A DNA stretch of 9,657 nucleotides from positions 1-9,657 of the forward strand of contig CALVOD010000045.1 in assembly GCA_944350065.1 (NCBI GenBank), given 5' to 3'. Under the pieces are notes generated by a model. That model was not told the origin of the DNA, ran no database searches, and saw only the letters and a list, made by a program, of their open reading frames with translations. Positions within the stretch are counted from its first letter, which is position 1; every line of letters begins with the position of its first letter. The DNA is from an uncultured Clostridia bacterium (lineage in GTDB: Bacteria > Bacillota > Clostridia > Christensenellales > DTU072). Shown in pieces: positions 4,261 through 9,657 of the stretch. A program made the translations under genes and the position numbers.

Positions 4261-6357
4261 ATGGAATCGGTTGCAGATTATTTCGGATGTATGGTATTCG
4301 ACGACAGAGTAATGAGAGCGACTCTCTCCTCGGACGTTTACAGATCGCTTAAAAAAACTATCGATCAGGGCGCGCAACTCGATATATCCGTAGCAAACGC
4401 GGTGGCAACCGCTATGAAAGATTGGGCGGTATCGAAAGGCGCGACGCATTACACGCATTGGTTCCAGCCCCTTACCGGCATCACCGCCGAAAAACACGAC
4501 GGTTTCATCTCTCCCGCCCCCGACGGCAGAGTTATTATGGAATTTTCGGGCAAAGAACTCATCAAAGGCGAACCTGACGCTTCGAGCTTCCCGTCGGGCG
4601 GCTTACGCGCTACCTTCGAAGCGAGAGGCTATACGGCATGGGATCCGACGTCCTACGCTTTCATCAAAGGCAAAACGCTATGTATCCCCACGGCGTTCTG
4701 CTCTTACGGCGGCGAAGCGCTCGACAAAAAGACGCCCCTTCTGCGCTCGATGGAAGCTCTCAACCGGCAGGCAATGAGGATACTGCGCCTTTTCGGCAAT
4801 ACGAGCGCAAAGTGCGTGCGCACTTCCGTAGGTCCCGAACAGGAATATTTCCTTATAGATAAGGATATGTACGCCAAGCGCAAAGATCTTATATATACCG
4901 GCAGGACGCTTTTCGGAGCAAAGCCTCCCAAAGGTCAGGAGCTCGACGACCACTATTTCGGAGCGATAAAGCCGCGCGTCGAAGCGTATATGGCGGATCT
5001 GGACGAAGAATTATGGAAGCTCGGCGTACTCGCAAAAACCAAACACAACGAAGTAGCGCCCGCGCAGCACGAACTTGCGCCGATATACAAAACCACCAAT
5101 ATCGCCACCGACCACAATCAGCTTACAATGGAAATAATGCAGAAAGTCGCGGCAAAACACAACCTCGTATGTCTTCTGCACGAAAAGCCTTTCGCGGGTG
5201 TGAACGGTTCCGGCAAGCATAACAACTGGTCGCTCACGACCGATAAAGGCGGCAACCTGCTTACGCCCGGCGAAACGCCTTACGAAAACGCACAGTTCCT
5301 TCTCTTCCTTTGCGCCGTCATCAAAGCGGTGGACGATTATCAGGATCTTTTGCGCATATCGGTAGCGACAGCCGGCAACGACCACAGGCTCGGCGCGAAC
5401 GAAGCCCCGCCCGCCGTCGTATCGATATTCCTGGGAGACGAGCTGACAGCAATTCTCGACGCGATAGAAAAAGAAGCTCCCTACAGCGGCAAAAAGAAAT
5501 CGCAGATGAAACTCGGAGTGGACGTATTGCCGCTTTTCCCGAAAGACACAACCGACCGCAACCGCACATCGCCGTTTGCTTTTACGGGTAACAAATTCGA
5601 ATTCCGTATGCTCGGATCGTCCGACAGCATCGCATGCGCGAATATAATGTTGAACAGCGCGGTAGCCGAATCGCTCAGGCAATACGCCGACGTACTGGAG
5701 CACGCGAGCGACTTCAACGACGCTCTGCACGCGCTGATACGGGACACCGTGAAAAAGCACAAGCGCATCATCTTCAACGGCAACGGATACGACGCGGCGT
5801 GGATAAAGGAAGCTACGGAAAATCGCGGATTACTGAATTATCGCACCACTCCGGACTGTATGCCCCACCTTACAGACGAAAAAAACGTCAGGATGCTGAA
5901 GTCGCACGGCGTTTATTCGGAAGCGGAACTAAAGGCGCGCTGCGAGATCAACCTCGAAAATTACTTGAAAACCGTAACGATTGAAGCCAACACTATGATT
6001 TACATGGCGACGCGGGAAATACTTCCCGCCGTGGAGAAATATACCGCCTCGGTAGCATCTTCAGCGGCTAAGAAAAAGGCTCTCGCACCCGAACTCGCCT
6101 GCTCTTACGAGCATACGCTCGTGAGTTCTTTATCCGGTCTTACCGACCGCATCGCGGAAGCGTGCGCGAAACTTTCGGATACGGTGGCTAAATTGAAATA
6201 CGCTTACGACGTGACAGCCGAAGCGTACGCTATACGCGACACCGTGATACCCGCGATGAATGAGCTGCGCGCCGTAGCCGACGAAGCCGAAACGCTTACC
6301 GCTTCGGAATATTGGCCCTTCCCCACTTACGGCGACCTCCTGTTCGGCGTGAAATAA
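4261..6357 (+). CDS. glnN: Type III glutamine synthetase (GlnN-type)
   Basis: This is a 698-aa glutamine synthetase of the large type III family (usually about 700-730 aa), converting glutamate, ammonium and ATP to glutamine in the cytoplasm. The N-terminal GSIII-specific region (about 1-150) includes WAVSKGATHYTHWFQP and FPSGGLRATFEARGYTAWDP. The catalytic core follows: GPEQEYF (191-197, metal ligands E193/E195), KHNEVAPAQHELAP (261-274, E264/E271), NGSGKHNNWS (315-324, H320), and the flap motif GNDHRLGANEAPP with R376 and flap E381. Next come DRNRTSPFAFTGNKFEFRM (432-450) and an alpha-helical C-terminal domain ending in EYWPFPTYGDLLF. All core residues expected of an active enzyme are present, unlike in the type I neighbour. 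It is probably co-transcribed with guaA, 21 bp downstream, and pyrG. Control is likely through the hairpin in its leader. Confidence 0.97.
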   Translation: MESVADYFGCMVFDDRVMRATLSSDVYRSLKKTIDQGAQLDISVANAVATAMKDWAVSKGATHYTHWFQPLTGITAEKHDGFISPAPDGRVIMEFSGKELIKGEPDASSFPSGGLRATFEARGYTAWDPTSYAFIKGKTLCIPTAFCSYGGEALDKKTPLLRSMEALNRQAMRILRLFGNTSAKCVRTSVGPEQEYFLIDKDMYAKRKDLIYTGRTLFGAKPPKGQELDDHYFGAIKPRVEAYMADLDEELWKLGVLAKTKHNEVAPAQHELAPIYKTTNIATDHNQLTMEIMQKVAAKHNLVCLLHEKPFAGVNGSGKHNNWSLTTDKGGNLLTPGETPYENAQFLLFLCAVIKAVDDYQDLLRISVATAGNDHRLGANEAPPAVVSIFLGDELTAILDAIEKEAPYSGKKKSQMKLGVDVLPLFPKDTTDRNRTSPFAFTGNKFEFRMLGSSDSIACANIMLNSAVAESLRQYADVLEHASDFNDALHALIRDTVKKHKRIIFNGNGYDAAWIKEATENRGLLNYRTTPDCMPHLTDEKNVRMLKSHGVYSEAELKARCEINLENYLKTVTIEANTMIYMATREILPAVEKYTASVASSAAKKKALAPELACSYEHTLVSSLSGLTDRIAEACAKLSDTVAKLKYAYDVTAEAYAIRDTVIPAMNELRAVADEAETLTASEYWPFPTYGDLLFGVK

Positions 6358-6378
6358 AATACCGCGGAGGCAATCGGA

Positions 6379-7908
6379 ATGGAAAAGATACTCGTACTCG
6401 ATTTCGGAGGACAATACAATCTGTTGATAGCGCGCAGAGTACGCGAACAACGCGTATACGCCGAGGTGCGCACCTACCGCAACGTCACGGCGGAGTCGGT
6501 GGCGGCCGAAGGATATAAGGGCATAATTCTCACCGGCGGGCCTCAAAGCGTATACGCCGAAAGCTCTCCGAAATGCGACAAAAAAATTACCGAGCTCGGG
6601 ATCCCCGTGCTCGGTATCTGTTACGGCGCGCAGCTTCTCGCACACCTCTACGGCGGCAAGGTTTCGCCTGCCGCGCAATCGGGCGAATACGGCAAGGTGG
6701 AATTTACGCACGGCGATGACGCTCTGTTTAACGACGTTCCCGAGCGTAGCGTATGCTGGATGAGCCATACCGACAGCATAACCGCCCTGCCCGAAGGCTT
6801 TTCCGTCACCGCCCGCACCGCAAATTGTCCCGTAGCCGCAATGAGCAACGGCAAAAAACTCTACGCCGTACAATTTCATCCCGAAGTCACTCACACCGAG
6901 TTCGGCAAAAAAATTCTTGCCAATTTCATTTTCCTCGTATGCGGTTGCAAGGGCGAATGGAATATGACCGACTTCGTGAAAACCTCCGTAGAACGCTACA
7001 AAAGCTCGCTTAAAGGGAAAAAAGCGTTATGCGCGTTGAGCGGCGGCGTGGATTCGTCGGTAGCGGCGGTGCTTCTCAATAAAGCCGTCGGCAAAAATCT
7101 CACCTGCGTATTCGTGGATCACGGGCTTTTGAGAAAGGACGAAGGCGATAGCGTGGAGCGCACGTTTCGCGGACTTTTCGATATGGAGCTCATTCGCGTA
7201 AACGCCGCAAACGAGTTCCTTAAACAGCTTGAAGGGGTGACGGAACCCGAAAAAAAGCGCAAAATTATCGGTGAAGAATTTATTCGAGTATTCGAACGAG
7301 AAGCGCGCAAAATCGGTAAAGTGGATTATCTTGTGCAGGGCACGATATATCCCGACGTGGTAGAATCGGGCTCGGGCGAAGCGTCGACAATCAAAAGTCA
7401 CCATAACGTGGGCGGGCTCCCGGACGTAGTCGACTTCAACGGAATAGTCGAGCCGTTGAGATATCTGTTCAAAGACGAAGTTCGCGCCGTCGGCAGAGAG
7501 CTCGGTATTCCGGAAGAACTCGTGAACCGACAGCCCTTCCCGGGGCCGGGGCTTGCGATAAGGATAATCGGAGAAGTCACCGAAGAAAAGCTGGCGATAT
7601 TACGCGAAGCGGACGCGATATTCCGCGAAGAAATAGCTTCCGCAAAGCTCGACGACAATCCCGATCAATATTTTGCTGTGCTTACCGACTGCCGCACGGT
7701 GGGCGTTAAAGGCGACGCGCGCACTTACGGCTACACGCTCGCGCTGCGCGCCGTGAGCACGGACGACTTCATGACGGCGGAATGGACGCGAATACCTTAC
7801 GAAGTCATTGCGCGCGCAAGCAACCGTATTACCAACGAAGTACGCGGTATAAGCCGCGTGGTATACGACGTTACTTCCAAGCCGCCCGCCACGGTGGAAT
7901 GGGAATAA
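6379..7908 (+). CDS. guaA: GMP synthase (glutamine-hydrolysing)
   Basis: GuaA converts XMP to GMP using ATP and the amide nitrogen of glutamine, the last step of guanine nucleotide synthesis. At 509 aa it is of normal length. The N-terminal class I glutamine amidotransferase domain begins ILVLDFGGQYNLLIARRVRE and carries the triad C81 (GICYGAQ), H167 and E169 (QFHPEV). The ATP pyrophosphatase domain follows, with the PP-loop SGGVDSS at 221-227, the GTIYPDVVESG and IKSHHNVGGLP motifs, and QPFPGPGLAIRI. The C-terminal dimerisation domain ends in the family's usual KPPATVEWE. The ATG is preceded by GGAGG (6366-6370) at eight bases. The gene starts 21 bp after the GSIII stop, so it is almost certainly in the same transcript, placing a glutamine consumer directly behind a glutamine producer. 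Confidence 0.98.
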   Translation: MEKILVLDFGGQYNLLIARRVREQRVYAEVRTYRNVTAESVAAEGYKGIILTGGPQSVYAESSPKCDKKITELGIPVLGICYGAQLLAHLYGGKVSPAAQSGEYGKVEFTHGDDALFNDVPERSVCWMSHTDSITALPEGFSVTARTANCPVAAMSNGKKLYAVQFHPEVTHTEFGKKILANFIFLVCGCKGEWNMTDFVKTSVERYKSSLKGKKALCALSGGVDSSVAAVLLNKAVGKNLTCVFVDHGLLRKDEGDSVERTFRGLFDMELIRVNAANEFLKQLEGVTEPEKKRKIIGEEFIRVFEREARKIGKVDYLVQGTIYPDVVESGSGEASTIKSHHNVGGLPDVVDFNGIVEPLRYLFKDEVRAVGRELGIPEELVNRQPFPGPGLAIRIIGEVTEEKLAILREADAIFREEIASAKLDDNPDQYFAVLTDCRTVGVKGDARTYGYTLALRAVSTDDFMTAEWTRIPYEVIARASNRITNEVRGISRVVYDVTSKPPATVEWE

Positions 7909-7997
7909 TGTAAATAACGACGATATCCGTCGCATATACGACGCAAACGACAACTCATCGCAAAACGGTAAAGGTAAAGATAAAGGAGATATAGGCT

Positions 7998-9605
7998 ATG
8001 ACAAAATTCATATTCGTCACGGGCGGCGTGGTTTCGGGACTTGGCAAAGGCATTACGGCGGCTTCGCTCGGAAGACTATTGAAAGCGCGCGGATTCAAAG
8101 TGGCGGCGCAGAAGCTCGACCCGTACATCAACGTGGATCCGGGGACTATGAGCCCCTATCAGCACGGCGAAGTTTTCGTCACCGAGGACGGCGCGGAGAC
8201 CGACCTCGACCTCGGGCATTACGAAAGGTTTATCGACGAAGACCTCAACAAATACTCCAATCTTACCACGGGCAAAGTATATTGGAACGTACTGAATAAA
8301 GAGCGCCGAGGCGAATATTTGGGTTCGACGGTGCAGGTTATTCCGCATATCACCAACGAAATCAAAGACTTCGTTTACCGCGTGGCGAAGACCACGGACG
8401 CCGACGTGGTGATCACGGAAATCGGCGGCACGATCGGCGACATAGAGTCGCAACCTTTCATCGAAGCGGTGCGGCAGATAGGTATCGAAGTCGGCAAAGA
8501 AAACAGCCTTTACGTACACGTCACTCTCGTGCCGTTTTTAAGCGGTTCGGACGAACACAAGTCGAAGCCCACCCAGCATTCGGTGAAGGAGCTTCTCGGA
8601 ATGGGGATAAATCCCGACATAATAGTTTTACGCTGCGACAAACCGCTCGAAGCCGATATCTTCCGCAAAATTGCGCTTTTCTGCAACGTAAAAAGCGATT
8701 GCGTAATAGAAAACCGCACCCTTCCCATACTTTACGAAGCGCCGCTTATGCTCGAAAAGCAAAATTTTTCGGCGGTAGTATGCAGAGAACTGGGGCTTAA
8801 AAGCGAGGAATGCGACCTTACGGAATGGAAAGCGCTCGTAAAGCGTATCAAGTCGCGCAGCAAAAAGGTTTCGATAGCGCTCGTCGGCAAATACGTTAAG
8901 CTGCACGACGCATATCTGTCGGTGTCCGAAGCGTTGAGTCACGCGGGATACGGATTAAACGCCGAAGTTAAAATCAGCTGGATAGACTCCGAAACTCTCA
9001 CGCCCGAAAACTACGAAGAAACGCTGTCTTTCGCGGACGGAATACTCGTTCCGGGAGGATTCGGTTCGCGCGGGATAGAAGGAATGATCCTCGCCGCGAA
9101 ATACGCTCGCGAAAACCGCGTGCCCTATTTCGGGATTTGTCTCGGGATGCAGATAGCCGTTATCGAATACGCGCGGAACGTATGCGGAATATCTGACGCG
9201 ATTTCGGGCGAATTCGACCGCGAGTGCGCTCACAAGGTAATAGACTTTATGCCCGGGCAAAACGAAGAAATAAGCAAAGGCGGCACCCTGCGCCTCGGAG
9301 CCTACCCCTGCGTGATAACGAAGGGAAGCTCCATGGAAAAATTCTACGGAAAATCGGAAATATCCGAAAGGCACCGCCACCGTTACGAATTCAATAACGA
9401 GTACCGCGCCACGCTTACGGAAGCGGGACTCGTCCTCGGCGGGCTTTCGCCCGACGGAAGACTCGTCGAAACCGTGGAGCTCAGCGACAGAGCTTTCCAT
9501 ATCGGAGTGCAGTTTCACCCCGAATTCAAGAGCCGTCCCAACCGTCCGCACCCCCTGTTCGCGGGCTTCGTGGCTGCGGCAGTAGATTACAACGGCAAGC
9601 GTTAA
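7998..9605 (+). CDS. pyrG: CTP synthase (glutamine-hydrolysing)
   Basis: PyrG converts UTP to CTP with ATP and glutamine. The length of 535 aa is normal. The N-terminal synthase domain starts KFIFVTGGVVSGLGKGI with the P-loop (9-18) and carries KLDPYINVDPGTMSPYQHGEVFV and EIGGTIGDIES. The C-terminal class I glutamine amidotransferase domain (from about 290) holds GGFGSRGIEG (353-362, the lid and oxyanion loop), the nucleophile C381 in GICLGMQ, and H507/E509 in QFHPEF. The ATG is preceded by AAAGGAG (7982-7988) at nine bases. The 89-bp gap after guaA contains no terminator and no clear promoter, so it is probably the third gene of the GSIII block. The GGG-run start used for pyrG attenuation in Bacillus subtilis is not present here. 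Confidence 0.98.
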   Translation: MTKFIFVTGGVVSGLGKGITAASLGRLLKARGFKVAAQKLDPYINVDPGTMSPYQHGEVFVTEDGAETDLDLGHYERFIDEDLNKYSNLTTGKVYWNVLNKERRGEYLGSTVQVIPHITNEIKDFVYRVAKTTDADVVITEIGGTIGDIESQPFIEAVRQIGIEVGKENSLYVHVTLVPFLSGSDEHKSKPTQHSVKELLGMGINPDIIVLRCDKPLEADIFRKIALFCNVKSDCVIENRTLPILYEAPLMLEKQNFSAVVCRELGLKSEECDLTEWKALVKRIKSRSKKVSIALVGKYVKLHDAYLSVSEALSHAGYGLNAEVKISWIDSETLTPENYEETLSFADGILVPGGFGSRGIEGMILAAKYARENRVPYFGICLGMQIAVIEYARNVCGISDAISGEFDRECAHKVIDFMPGQNEEISKGGTLRLGAYPCVITKGSSMEKFYGKSEISERHRHRYEFNNEYRATLTEAGLVLGGLSPDGRLVETVELSDRAFHIGVQFHPEFKSRPNRPHPLFAGFVAAAVDYNGKR

Positions 9606-9657
9606 GGCTTCTGTAAACGGCTTTTCGGCTTACCGATATAAAAAAACGCGACGATTT

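Noticed and set aside
5011..5760. Long open frame antisense to GSIII (249 aa)
   Set aside because: It lies wholly inside a clear gene, has a low-complexity, arginine- and valine-rich translation typical of antisense frames, and has no ribosome binding site or family resemblance.
6130..6894. Open frame antisense across the GSIII-guaA junction (254 aa)
   Set aside because: It overlaps two well-supported genes and their junction, and its translation resembles no known family.
9613..9633. Terminator after pyrG (GTAA...TTAC hairpin)
   Set aside because: Only four good pairs and a mismatched interior, and no T-run follows on either strand in the right place. The window ends too soon to judge.

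Overview
This 9.66 kb window looks chromosomal and comes from a low-to-mid-GC Gram-positive bacterium, most likely an uncultured member of class Clostridia. The evidence is strong AGGAG-type ribosome binding sites, sigma-A promoters, a type I glutamine synthetase gene followed directly by an ANTAR-domain regulator (an arrangement known from Clostridia), and a large type III glutamine synthetase. The lineage is inferred; there is no rRNA or other marker to settle it.

Layout. Two gene blocks point away from each other from a 424-bp intergenic region (3837-4260). The leftward block on the minus strand is type I glutamine synthetase (2628-3836), an ANTAR response-regulator-like protein (2022-2606), an ABC transporter ATPase (1070-1987) and an ABC-2 permease (138-1073). 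Gaps are 21 bp, 34 bp and a 4-bp ATGA overlap, with no terminator seen between them, so they are probably one operon. The rightward block on the plus strand is type III glutamine synthetase (4261-6357), GMP synthase guaA (6379-7908, 21 bp gap) and CTP synthase pyrG (7998-9605, 89 bp gap).

The intergenic region is the most informative part. It holds two divergent sigma-A promoters with 56 bp between their -35 boxes. The type I synthetase has a long (about 215 nt) leader with several potential stems, including a possible pseudoknot and a hairpin touching the ribosome binding site. The type III synthetase has a leader of about 80 nt dominated by a 15-bp hairpin with a UUUU loop and a U-rich tail. 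That hairpin has the form of an intrinsic terminator and starts only about 10 nt after the predicted transcription start.

How the genes may work together. The rightward block makes glutamine and then spends it: GuaA and PyrG are both glutamine amidotransferases. The leftward block pairs a second synthetase with an RNA-binding antiterminator-type regulator. The type I enzyme is unusual. The flap glutamate that follows the R-L-G motif, present in its type III neighbour as E381, is a lysine (K288), and the C-terminal segment is missing. It may be impaired as an enzyme and could have a sensing role, but that is a hypothesis. The receiver domain of the ANTAR protein lacks its usual acidic pair. 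The role of the exporter-type ABC pair in this nitrogen operon is not evident from sequence.

No mobile elements, CRISPR arrays, tRNAs or rRNAs were seen. The ends (1-137 and 9606-9657) hold no gene I can support.
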